Source: Heliocybe sulcata
Lineage: Eukaryota > Basidiomycota > Agaricomycetes > Gloeophyllales > Gloeophyllaceae
NCBI GenBank assembly: GCA_004369045.1
Contig: ML213518.1
Span: 192,286-256,285, forward strand
Direction of reading: 5' to 3'
DNA: 64,000 bases
Below are positions 43,901 to 58,139 of the stretch, piece by piece (position 1 is the first letter of the stretch; each line of letters opens with the position of its first letter). A program made the position numbers and the translations under genes. Under the pieces are notes generated by a model. That model was given only the letters and a program-made list of their open reading frames with translations, was not told the origin of the DNA and did no database searches.

Positions 43901-45632
43901 GCTCCTTCCCATGTTGGCACGCTATTTCCAGGAACTTCCTGTCAAAATAGGTCTGAATGTCCGAGGAATCGCGCAAAATCGAGGCCTTCCCTAAGAGCGA
44001 CCGGGAGATTTCAGGGTACCGAGCTAGACCAACATCGAGGCCACTGACTGGCCTTGTTGTTATCACGAATCGAAGATGCCCTCGCAACGTGGCCTCCGCA
44101 TCCTGCAGTTTTTTCAATAGCTCCGGTCCCTTGTCACACTCATCGAGTGCATCGAGTAGTACCAGTGACAGCCGCTTGGCAGGCATGGAAATCGTCAGCG
44201 GCTTCAGAAGAAGCTCCTCCAACTGATTCTCCGGATGAGGGATGCCCTTCTCAAGGCATTTGCTGAGGGCTATCCGGTAGGCAGGAAGTAAGTTCGCTAG
44301 CTGACGAGCAAGGGTCGTAAAGACGTTCTCAAGGGAGCTGCGTTTTGGATCATCACGCGAGAAGAAAAAGCATGCTCCAAGTAGTTCTTCTTCCGACAGC
44401 CTGTTAGCGAGTGTATGCGAGACGGTGGTCTTGCCCACGCCAGCCATATCGCACAAGTAGCCGATTGGAGGAAGATCGCGGTCGGTACTGGTGGCGAACT
44501 CAAGGAGATTGTTGACCAGAACTTCGCGGGTGCCATCGAGACATGTTCGCTCCCTGGACCAGTTGGCCTCGGGGACGACATGAACAGCATCCAGCTTAGC
44601 AAGGCCTGACAGAACCGCATGGTGAGGTCAGACTACAAAGAAAGTCTATGACGCGGCATACGTTGTTCGGTAACTACGAGATTGATGTTCCTCTTCATGT
44701 CCGCCACGAGGCTCATCTCGTTGAAGACACCCAGCCTCAGTGATGCGTTATGCGATGAAGAGAGGCTGAACATATCCTTACCAGGAGTAGGCTCGTCACA
44801 TGGTCAAGCATGTCGTCCATTGCCATCCGAAGAGTCTTGGTCGATGCATGTCGCGCGGCACGGTCGAGCACATTGCGCTCCTGCTCTAGCTCTACGAGCC
44901 TTTGTAGGTCCCTAAATGCCGGCTTCGCACTTAACTGACACATGACGAGCTAAGCGCTGACATAACAGACTGGCGCAAGTCGAGGTTGTCCTCATTATAT
45001 ATGCTTTGGAATTCCGCGTCGTACTTGTGTAGAAGGTGCAACCAGTCACGTGTTTTCGCTTTCAATCGTTCCAGCTCGTCCGCGTTGTCTCGGACATCCT
45101 GGCATCGCGGGTCGATATCTGTGAGAAGCCACTAGCTGGCGAGACGCACCTGGACTATCTCGATGCCCTTCCCCAGGAGGCCTCCTATAGTTTTGAGGTA
45201 AGGAAAGTGCTCCAGACATTCCGCCACGTCCATCAGCACCGAGACTCCCAGCCCTACAGATGATAGTAGGTTGTTCACGGCAGAGGATTCCTCCTTTGGC
45301 GCTAGACTGCACACCGAAGGACTGCCGATTCGGGTATGGGAAGATAAATCGGCGTTGTTCTGCGCATCCTTCATGCAGAAGACGTTGATCAGATAATGTT
45401 TGCGAGGCAGCATAGTAGAGCACCTCACCTTTTCCGAGCTCGGCGTTGGACCTGCAGCGTCGATAGTGGATGAGCGACCAGGAGCGGGAGAGCGCCGCCG
45501 TAAAAATGCGGATTTGAGCCAGTTCTTGACCACAGATGACGGCTCAGGTGCAGGACACGCTGGACGCGACGAAGAAGGCGAAGCCTTGCCCTTGCCATTC
45601 GACGCTCTGGCTCTGGACTTGAATCGATGCAT
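40931..45632 (-). CDS. NACHT-NACHT-pseudokinase STAND protein (NLR-like)
   Basis: One gene in my reading, 1,322 residues in 11 exons with all phases consistent: 45632-45429, 45359-45150, 45098-44967, 44922-44782, 44692-44662, 44605-42258, 42193-41951, 41892-41721, 41526-41468, 41416-41210, 41152-40931. Exons 4-5 are the least sure. An N-terminal helical region (to ~residue 240) is followed by NACHT 1 (P-loop MAGVGKTT near 292, Walker B LLDALDEC), NACHT 2 (P-loop TAWTGKTT near 750, Walker B VLDALDGC lacking the acidic residue), then from ~1,022 a TKL-type kinase fold. The kinase part keeps the beta-3 Lys (VAVKL), APE, and CWARDPALRP, but has HGN for HRD and GFG for DFG. STAND proteins act as signal-gated oligomerising switches, often in self/non-self recognition. 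No ligand-sensing repeats are present. A MITE lies in the intron at 41,527-41,720. Confidence 0.78.
41571..41691. mobile_element. Small Tc1/mariner-like MITE in an intron
   Basis: A 121-base element has ~31-base terminal inverted repeats (GAGTGTATTCGCTAAGTTAT... and its complement), is flanked by TA dinucleotides (41,569-41,570 and 41,692-41,693), and has no coding capacity. It lies in the NACHT-pseudokinase gene; removing it with one TA leaves a 71-base intron, normal for this genome. Confidence 0.75.
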
Positions 45633-47217
45633 CGTGCCCTCCGCTATTGGAGAGGAAGTGCAGTATACTGGACAACGGGCAGCAAGGAGTAGTTGCTAGA
45701 CAGCGTGTCGAGCGGAAGACTGTTGCTCCGAAAGCACTGAAGACACAGGATCGATGAGACACGAGGCTGATGACTATACAGCCTTTCTCACCGGAACATG
45801 ATCATAAAGCGGCCGGGGCGCCCACAAACACCATTCTGGGTTCACCAGCATGGGAAGGGAGCACCGGGTTGCCAGGCTTCTTGCTGACCTCGAGGCAAAG
45901 TACTCCTGGCCGAACACGCACTGAGCATGTGTTGAATTGGGGTCTTGTGGGTCGCAAGGCCAGGGTACACCGCGGAGCACATTCAGGAAGTCATACACGG
46001 CGGGCATGGTCGAAAGCTGACTGCCCTGTATCGCTGACGTGTGGCCGAGTCAGTCTCGGAACATATATAGTTGATAGCACTGACGTGTTATAGCACCTTT
46101 CCCAGCCTGGCCATCACTTTCGTGGAGCTACCTTCGCTAGCGTCGATAACGCATAAGTCATCCTGCCATAGTACACCGAGAGCTCAGGCTGGCATTCCAG
46201 TGCATGGCGAGTCTGCTGTATAGCGATACGGGGTAGTTTATCCTGCCATAGTACATTACTGACATCCTCGAGGAACGTCCGACTCACCGAGAGCTCAGGC
46301 CCGCACACCAGTGTATGGGGACCTTGAATGGAAATACATGAGTAGAGCTACGCTGCGCCTTTCTATCTTCGAGATGTGTGACCTTTGAACACGACAACTA
46401 GCCACAAACGCAGGAATGTCTGTGAGTTACTCAGATCAAGGTTTATAGAACGTAGCACTCACCCTACTGACGTCTATCCCTATCACACACCGTTCGATGT
46501 CTCCGCCTTTACCCATCACTGAAGAGACGCAGCTGACCATCCAAGGCCCAGATCCGGCATAATACAATGCGTTTTACAGCGGACTAAGGGGCATCCAGCT
46601 TCTTGGGTGGCTGTCCAGTTTGAGTCACCCGGAAACTGCATACCTCTCAGTCCCGTGTTCGCCAACTGAGCTGAGATATCTGAGGCCGAGCTCATATTGA
46701 ACACAGAGACCTTTCAGGTCATTCAGGAGCAGCGGTGTCCAAGAGCATGGCAGTGAGAAGGTTAGCAACAAGCCACCTGATAACGACGGGCACAGATCAG
46801 GAGAACGAGAGAAATGATATCTCATATGACTTGCAGAAGAACCGCAAATATGCTGGTAGCCGTCCTCTGTTCGCTCTTTATGACGGCAGAAAGAGAACGC
46901 AGCGCTAACTGATAACCAGCAAGAAGAGCGGGCGCCCCGTCCTGAACGCCAGTTAATTCTGAGGCCCAAGATGTCCTCTATTGCGAGAAATGGGAAGTCA
47001 CGGCTAAATCGCGCAGATGAAGCATGAAGCGGGCGGGCAAGATATTGCTCTGGCTGGGTGGAATAGCATTCAGAGTGGGACACTAAGACCGAGACGCGTT
47101 GTTTGTATTTATTGACGTGTCTAATCCTTTAGCGCTGGCCCAGCCACAACTCGGTCGACGCGCATAAGTATCGGAGACGCCCTTCTCCGTTCGCGACACA
47201 GCCCAGATCAGACAGTA
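45633..47217. other. Gene-poor interval
   Basis: No protein here is recognisable. A reading frame of 152 codons on the minus strand (46,625-47,083) has no family resemblance and no good start context. At 46,158-46,318 there is an imperfect direct repeat: TCCTGCCATAGTAC occurs at 46,161 and 46,241, and CACCGAGAGCTCAGG follows each at different distance. It may be decayed NLR-associated sequence. Confidence 0.5.
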
Positions 47218-48682
47218 ATGGCCAGGAGAAACCGGACAACCAACACAGAGGGTGAAAAAGAAGCTGTCACTACCAAGCAGCCTCCGACGAATAATACAGG
47301 ACCGAAAGCCTATACTCGAACCGCTGCTGGGACAACCCGTATACGTACGTGGTCAGTGTCCGTCTATACTCGAGTAGCAGGTCTTAATTTTCATGTAGTC
47401 TAAGTCTGGTCGTGCTGCTCACTGCTGTTACCTTTGGCATATGGAGATGGCCATGGCTGGGTATATCAAGGAGCCCTGGCGGTATTGTCGACCAGTCAGA
47501 GAGCTTGTACGATCCTGCGTTTGAAGTGGCCGATCTACCGGGGCGCGGGAAGGGACTGATCGCGATACGGGATATTCAGGTGCGTTTATCAGGCAGTTTT
47601 GGAAAGGCCACGGGCTGATCAAGGGATGGTGCAGCAAGGGGAATTATTGATCAAGGAGAGGCCCGTACTACGGATCCCCCAACAAAGTACGCTCCTCTTC
47701 CTCCTACCACATCCGCGATAACCAACTACTCCAGTCAACACGTCCCCAACCACCTACCTCTCCCAAATCCTCAGCACCCTCCCACCCTCCGACACGCGGT
47801 TTTACAACCTCTCCTTTGTCCACCTCCCACCACACCTGCACCACGACCCGCTCCAAGTTGCACTAGCTATCGTGCAGACGAACGCTGTGTCGGCAGGGCC
47901 AGACCATGTCGGCGTGTTTCCGACGATGGCGAGGTTGAACCATGCGTGTGCGGGGGCGTTTAACGCGGTGTATAGTTGGCGGGAGGGTGAGGGGGTGTTG
48001 GTCGTGCATGCACTAAAGGGGATTAGCAAGGGCCAGGTGGGCAGAACATCTGGATCCTCTGGGTACAGCGACGATTAACTGACGAAACAGGAATTACTAA
48101 CTACGTACACCGACTCGAAACGGAAACGGGATGACCGAAGGTAACTACCCCACACTATCATTCCTTATGCCGTTAACATGCCGCCCTTGCTCCAGGAACT
48201 ACCTTCTATCCCAATACGCGTTCAACTGCACTTGCGCTGTATGCTCCCTCCCTCCATCAGAGTCCGCGGCCTCTGACCAACGGCTGGAGACCATGGCTTC
48301 CTTGTACCAACAATTCGCCAGCTGGGGTACGGGCGCAATAGACGGCCGGGAAGCCGCGGACATTGCCAGGGCGATATGGAATCTAGGCGATGAAGAGGGC
48401 TACTGGAGCGAGCGGGGAAGACTGGCTGGGGATGTAGTGTGGGTCGCCGCGGCACACTCGGAGTGAGTCTAAAGTCCTAGGTTACCGGACCGTTTTCATT
48501 ATCGGGTTATTAGCATCAGCGCGATGAGAGAATGGGCCGAGCTGGCGGTGAGGTGGTATGGATATGAGCTAGGCAGAGACAGCGAGCAGGTGAGGGAGAT
48601 GGAGGAAGTGGTGAGCAGGCCGGAGAAGCACCGAGGGTGGGGTACGCGGACGGAGATGGCGATTGGGGATCGGGAGATCTGA
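47218..48682 (+). CDS. SET-domain protein with an N-terminal membrane anchor
   Basis: Seven exons (47218-47351, 47399-47579, 47635-47686, 47735-48036, 48091-48140, 48196-48462, 48514-48682) give 384 residues in phase. After a basic N-terminus (~44 residues) comes one hydrophobic segment (LSLVVLLTAVTFGIW), then a SET domain: GRGKGLIAIRDIQQGELLIKERP, the cofactor motif RLNHAC (NHSC in most), and ELLTTYTD with the catalytic-position Tyr. A post-SET-like Cys cluster (FNCTCAVC) follows. SET proteins transfer methyl groups from S-adenosylmethionine to lysines. The form resembles the SMYD-like/SET-TPR fungal group rather than histone H3K4/K36 enzymes. The anchor is unusual and would place it at a membrane. 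The substrate is unknown. Confidence 0.82.
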
Positions 48683-49311
48683 GGCACGATGCTGTGCAGC
48701 CTCTTAGCGGCCGTTCCGTCGGGCGCTGGGTTCATCGACGGGCACTTGTGTACAGTGCAATGCGGAGTCCAGCTACAGGAGACTCAAGCTGCAGTCTGGA
48801 GTGTTTTGTACAGTCTTGAATATTTGAAGGTTCGAGGCCAAGTTCGGCGTTAGGAGGATGATACGGCGTAAGACACATTTGCTGAGCGGCGCCGTCTTCG
48901 GAGGGCTGAGGGAGACCCCGAGTATCCATTGAGCTTGTACTGAAGTCGGCAAGTAGGACGCCTGCTACAAATTGCATGCGTCGTATTCATGAATTTGAAC
49001 ACGATGACAGGCGACCAATATTGTTGCTCTGCGTGGCGTTGTCTTTACTCGACTTGACGGTTCTCGCTAGCCTCCTAAATGCCGCAATGATTTACCAGCG
49101 TCATTTAGACATCGATGGAGTGTCCAGGGGTCTAACTACCTCGGTTTGGTGAGCGGCGCCGAGTTCGGAGATGCTGTGGGAGTGTCCGGGCACGCCACGT
49201 CTTTTGCTATATCTCGACCCATTCCAGTAACATTTCGTTCTCTATCCCCGCATCCTCCCCTCCCCTTCTTACCCTCGTCGTCGTCGCGGTCGCCCGCCGC
49301 CCACGCCAGGC
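48683..49311. other. Intergenic region SET gene to CPR
   Basis: It contains the 3' end of the SET gene and the promoter of the P450 reductase. No other feature is recognised. Confidence 0.5.
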
Positions 49312-51676
49312 ATGGCCATCGCATCCACCTCGGACGTCTTCATTCTCTCCCTCGGTGTTATTCTCGCTGCACTCTATCTATTTAAGGACCAGCTTTTTGC
49401 CCCTGCTAAACCAAAGTCTGTATCTGCACCTGTAGCCAACAAATCCTTCAATGGCTCAGGTAACCCTCGCGACTTTATCGCGAAGATGAAGGATGGGGTA
49501 AGTGCTCATCGGTGCTCAATTTTGACATGGCCTCATCTTGAACCCCTGTACAGAAAAAACGTCTGGTCATCTTCTACGGCTCGCAAACCGGTACTGCTGA
49601 AGAATACGCTATCCGTATTGCCAAGGAGGCCAAGACCAAGTTCGGCCTGACGTCCCTCGTGTGCGATCCCGAAGAGTACGACTTTGACAACCTCGACCAG
49701 GTGCCCGAGGACTGCGCTGTCTTTTTCGTCATGGCCACCTACGGCGAGGGTGAACCCACCGATAACTCTGTCACCCTCATGGAGAACCTCAAGGACTCGT
49801 CTTTCGAGTTCAGCAATGGCGAGCACAAGCTCGAGGGCCTCAAGTACGTTATCTTCGGTCTCGGCAACAGGACGTATGAGCACTTCAACATGATCGCGCG
49901 CGTTGTGGACAAGGAGCTCACGGATATGGGTGCCGTCCGGATCGGCGAGCGGGGTGAGGGCGATGACGACCGGAGCATGGAGGAGGACTACCTCGAGTGG
50001 AAGGACAAGATGTGGGACGAGTTTGCTCGTGTGATGGGTGTCGAGGAAGGTCAGGGCGGTGACACCCCTGACTTTGCTGTCCAAGAGCTCGAATCGCATC
50101 CCCCTGAGAAGGTCTACCTTGGTAAGTCTTCGCTACCTCACGATTACGCGATACTTACCCTGCCCAGGTGAACTCTCCGCCCGCGCACTCACCAAGACGA
50201 AAGGTATTCACGACGCCAAGAACCCGTACCCAGCCCCGATCACGACCGCCAAGGAACTCTTCACCGTCGACGCCGACCGCAACTGCGTGCACCTCGAGCT
50301 CAACATCGAGGGCTCGGGCATCACCTACCAGCATGGCGACCACGTCGGCGTCTGGCCATCCAACCCCGACCTTGAAGTCGACCGCCTCCTCTGCGCACTG
50401 GGTCTCTACCACAGGAAGGATACGATCATCAACATCGAGTCGCTTGACCCCGCGCTCGCCAAGGTCCCCTTCCCCGTCCCCACGACGTACGCTACGGTCC
50501 TCCGCCACTATATCGATATCAGCGCTCTCGTTGGTCGGCAGATGCTCGGTGCTCTGTCCAAATTCGCGCCCACACCTGAATCTAGTGAGATTCTGAAGAC
50601 GTACAACACGAACAAGGAGCTGTACGCCTCGGTTGTCTCCGATGGGTGCTTGAAGCTCGGCGAAGTTCTGCAACTTGCCGCGGGTAACGACATCCACGCT
50701 GTCCCGACGCCGGAGAACACCACTGCCTGGCCTGTCCCTTTTGACATCATCGTCTCGTCCGTCCCGCGTCTGCAACCTCGGTACTACTCGATCTCGTCCT
50801 CCCCCAAGCTGCACCCGAACCATATCCACGTGACGGCCGTCGTGCTGAAGTACGAGTCTGTGCACAATGAGAAGGTCAAGCAGCGCTGGGTGTACGGTGT
50901 CGGGTCCAACTTCCTGCTCAACCTCAAGTATGCGACGGATGGCAACATGCCTGACGCACCGCTGATTGGGGAACCGGGTAAGGGCGAGCCTGCGGTTGTG
51001 TCGCAGCCCAAGTATGCGATTGAGGGCCCGAGGAATGCGTACAAGGAGGAAACTTCTTACAAGGTCCCGATTCACGTTAGACGGTCTACTTTCCGGTTGC
51101 CTACGAACCCGAAGACACCTGTTATTATGATCGGTCCTGGCACTGTACGTGATTCATTCCAAGGCTCTTGTGGTGTATGAGCTGACGGTGTTTTTGCAGG
51201 GTGTTGCCCCTTTCCGCGGTTTTGTCCAAGAGCGTGTCGCCCTCGCCCGGCGCACGATCGAGAAGAATGGAGCCAGCGCGCTGGCCGACTGGGGCAGGCT
51301 CTCGTTGTTCTACGGCTGCCGCAAGTCGACGGAGGACTTTTTGTACAAGGACGAGTGGCCTCAGTACGCGGAGGAGCTGCAGGGCAAGTTTGTGATGCAC
51401 ACCGCGCTCTCGCGCGAGGTGTATAAGCCCGACGGGAGCAAGATCTACGTCCAGGACTTGATCTGGGAGGACCGCGAGCACATTGCGGACGCGATTTTGA
51501 ACGGGAAGGGGTACGTGTATGTGTGTGGTGATGCGAAGAGCATGAGTAAGGCGGTGGAGGAGTGTTTGGCGAAGATTTTGGGCGAGGCGAAGGGGGGGAG
51601 TGCGGAGGTGGAGGGTGCGGCGGAGTTGAAGCTGCTGAAGGAGAGGAGCCGGCTGATGTTGGATGTGTGGAGTTAG
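49312..51676 (+). CDS. NADPH-cytochrome P450 reductase
   Basis: This ER-anchored diflavin enzyme passes electrons from NADPH via FAD and FMN to P450s, squalene monooxygenase and others. Four exons (49312-49497, 49554-50121, 50168-51144, 51200-51676) give 735 residues. An N-terminal anchor (VFILSLGVILAALYLF) is followed by the FMN domain (YGSQTGTAEEYA, ATYGEGEPTDN, GLGNRTYEHFN), the FAD domain (RYYSISSSP), the NADPH domain (GPGTGVAPFRGF, split by intron 3; YGCR; YVCGDAKSM) and the terminal Trp stacking motif DVWS. All key cofactor motifs are intact, so it should be active. It is well conserved and GC-rich in the third codon position like a highly expressed gene. Confidence 0.96.
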
Positions 51677-51957
51677 AGGTGTGCTTTGTCTTGCTGCCTG
51701 TGTTTGCTCTCGGAATCTGCGTGCATACTGGTACATACATACATTAGAGTCGTTGCATCCACGCTCGCTGTCTCGGTTTTCCATTATCTATTTTATTCCA
51801 TTAGGGCTATATAGCTTGGACGACTTGCAATATGAAAGTTGTAGATCACCCTAGGACTTGCTTGGGCCACATTAATGAATGGTGCTCTCGATACATCGGT
51901 CTCGATACATCGGAATGGGACGTCACGCGAATATTTGTGGCTCCGAAGGCCGCCCTC

Positions 51958-53259
51958 ATGCTCTCAAGTCTGCGAGGCTCTCGGCCGCTACGTCGACCTC
52001 TTCTCCATCCTCTCTGTCGTCGACAACTGAACAAATCTGCGATATGCTTACAAGCTGAATCCAGGCCGTCTTCGGCGTCGAGTGCAGCTGAGGATGGGCT
52101 GACTTCTGCCTCCACTTCCACTCCAGTTCGGGACGAAACGGATGTGCTGGGCCAGGCAGAGTCCAGCACCCCACCTCAAAGTGTCGCTGAATCAAGTACT
52201 AGCCGAAACGTATCGACACCAATTGCTAGCGATATTGGTTTGGAGGATCAGACTACAGCGCAAGGTCGACTACGTGTGTGGTCGGAGAACAGAGCGATCA
52301 CGCTTCGAAAGCGTGCAGACGAGTTCACCGCGTCAGCGCTCTTGACTTTTGCCCAGCTGGGTGGGCACCTAAATAAAGTGACTGGCTACGACGAGATTGA
52401 AGTGCTGAAGAGGCGCGTGGCAGAGCAAGGTGCGTTCACCCCACGTCTCTCCATCCTACGCCCCATGGCAGGACAATCCTAACACGATTCAGAGGCCCGC
52501 ATATTCACCGCCCGCCAGCGCGCCAGGGAAGCGAAAAAGGCGCACGAAGAAGCGGTCATCCAGCGCTCCAAATCGCAACGCGAGGTGAACGAGCTGCTCC
52601 AGCGCAAGTCCACCTGGACGGAGCAGGACGTCACGCGCTTCACGACGCTCGTGCGCGAGGACCACTCGTACGAGCAGAACGAGGCGCGGTGCCAGGCCGA
52701 GGCGGCGCTCGCCGAGGAGCAGGTGGAGAGGGAGTTTAGCGAGCTCATGCAGAGCATCCTCGCGCGGTATCACGAGGAGCAGGTGTGGTCCGACAAGATC
52801 CGCAGCGCGTCGACGTACGGGTCGCTCGCCGCCCTGGGGCTCAACTTGCTCGTCTTCGTGCTGGCGATCGTGATTGTTGAGCCGTGGAAGAGGCGGCGGC
52901 TGGCGCAGACGTTCGAGAAGAAGATTGAGGAGATGTCAGTGGAGAACCGGGACATGATCGAGGGTGGGATGAGGGATCTCTCGCGGCATTTCGAGACGCA
53001 GGAGCAGTTCTTGTCGCATATTGCTGCGATGGCGGCTGCTCTGCCCCCTGCCTCCCATTCATCATCTGCTGCCGGGACGAGTGAAGAGAGTGATAAGACG
53101 ATAGACGCGCTGTTGGAGCCTGTCTTGGGTAGTGCTGATGAGGATACCGCTCGGACATCTGCAGGTGCTGACCGGAATACTGTCGTTACTGTTGCAGCGG
53201 CCACAGCCGTCGTAGCTGGTATTGCAGGCTGGGTAGCGCATAGCCTGCTCACAATGTAG
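51958..53259 (+). CDS. MDM33: Mdm33/She9, mitochondrial inner-membrane morphology protein
   Basis: Two exons (51958-52429, 52493-53259) give 412 residues. The N-terminal ~30 residues are Arg-rich and amphipathic (RGSRPLRRPLLHPLCRR), as expected of a mitochondrial presequence. The family core follows: NKVTGYDEIEVLKRRV, AREAKKAHEEAVIQRS, VNELLQRKSTW, RFTTLVREDH, long coiled-coil helices, a transmembrane span (LGLNLLVFVLAIVIV) and a final hydrophobic segment (VVTVAAATAVVAGIAGWVAHSLL). In yeast the protein controls inner-membrane fission and cristae shape. The in-frame ATG at 51,958 is chosen because it starts the presequence. Confidence 0.93.
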
Positions 53260-53449
53260 AACTGAGATTCAATGGTTGTGCTTCACAGCTCGTCATCCCT
53301 GTCACTTGTAGTCAAACATACCTGCCTTGGACGCGCGTGGGCAAGCGCGTTATGAGACGCGCTGATTATATTTAGTCGCGCGTCGCGTCCGACACATCTT
53401 GCCTCCTCCCACTACGAGCTGGTGTTTCGGTGTGCCCCAGCCTTTAGCG

Positions 53450-53786
53450 ATGTCGACCTCTGAAGAGCCCTCATTCTTCGAGAAAGAGCGAGACCGCCTG
53501 GCTGGCGAGATCACAGCGGTAAACGACGTCCTCGAGTTTGATACGGGTCTCCATCTCACACCCTTCGCAGGGGTTCGAAGAACTGCTTTCCTCGAGCAAC
53601 GTGTCCAATCGAAAGCTGGAAGAGATCATCGGGATGACGACCGAATACAAACACATCGCCGAGCTCTGGCAGTCGTTCCAGGAGCTCACGCGGCATCGGC
53701 GGGAGATGGCAGAGCAGGACCGCGAGGCGGAAGGGCCAGGACTGCCGGGCACAGGGGGTCATCGTATCAAAGAGGAAGTACAGTAA
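53450..53786 (+). CDS. DAD1: DASH complex subunit Dad1
   Basis: Two exons (53450-53518, 53571-53786) encode 94 residues. The family core is FFEKERDRLAGEITAGFEELLSS with NVSNRKLEEI and IAELWQSFQEL. Dad1 is a small helical subunit of the ten-protein DASH/Dam1 ring that couples kinetochores to microtubule plus ends in fungi. The C-terminal tail after the core is charged and of low complexity. The gene is convergent with the PKC gene, 212 bases apart. Confidence 0.93.
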
Positions 53787-53998
53787 ATGAAATGCATTTC
53801 TCTTCATAGATAGGGAAGAGAGGGCATGAAGAAATTGTAAGTGGCCATGCATGATACAGTACAAATATCCAGCGCGCGGAAGTGTCTCGAGAGTCTTTGG
53901 AGGTGAAACAAGATAGATCTGGTATCCGGATACAGGACGGACATGCACAAGAGGAGGGGGGATGCAACCAACTACGATACTTAATGAAATGACTATGT

Positions 53999-57915
<3,917 letters not shown>

Positions 57916-58139
57916 AGCTCTACCTGCCGGGCCCGGTGGTGTTGAGGGCAGTCGTGAGCGTTGGCAGAGGGTACGAGGGAGGTCGCAGCAAGCCTGAGCT
58001 GCTTTTGGGAGCAGTGCCGACGGGGACTCCGGCGCAAGGCAGTGGCTGTATGCGTCTGTTTCCAGTACCGCCACCCACCACCACCATCTGCTCATCCGAT
58101 TCTCCTTTGCTCGCTTGGCTCTAACCTGTGACCAAGGCT

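Noticed and set aside
42198-44456. Stand-alone NACHT protein of ~750 residues with a separate kinase gene downstream
   Set aside because: The stop lies inside a good GT-AG intron, and the downstream kinase exons have no own start codon in a sensible place; joining them keeps phase throughout.
46625-47083. Minus-strand frame of 152 codons
   Set aside because: No family resemblance, no splice context, and Ser/Cys/Leu composition typical of random sequence.
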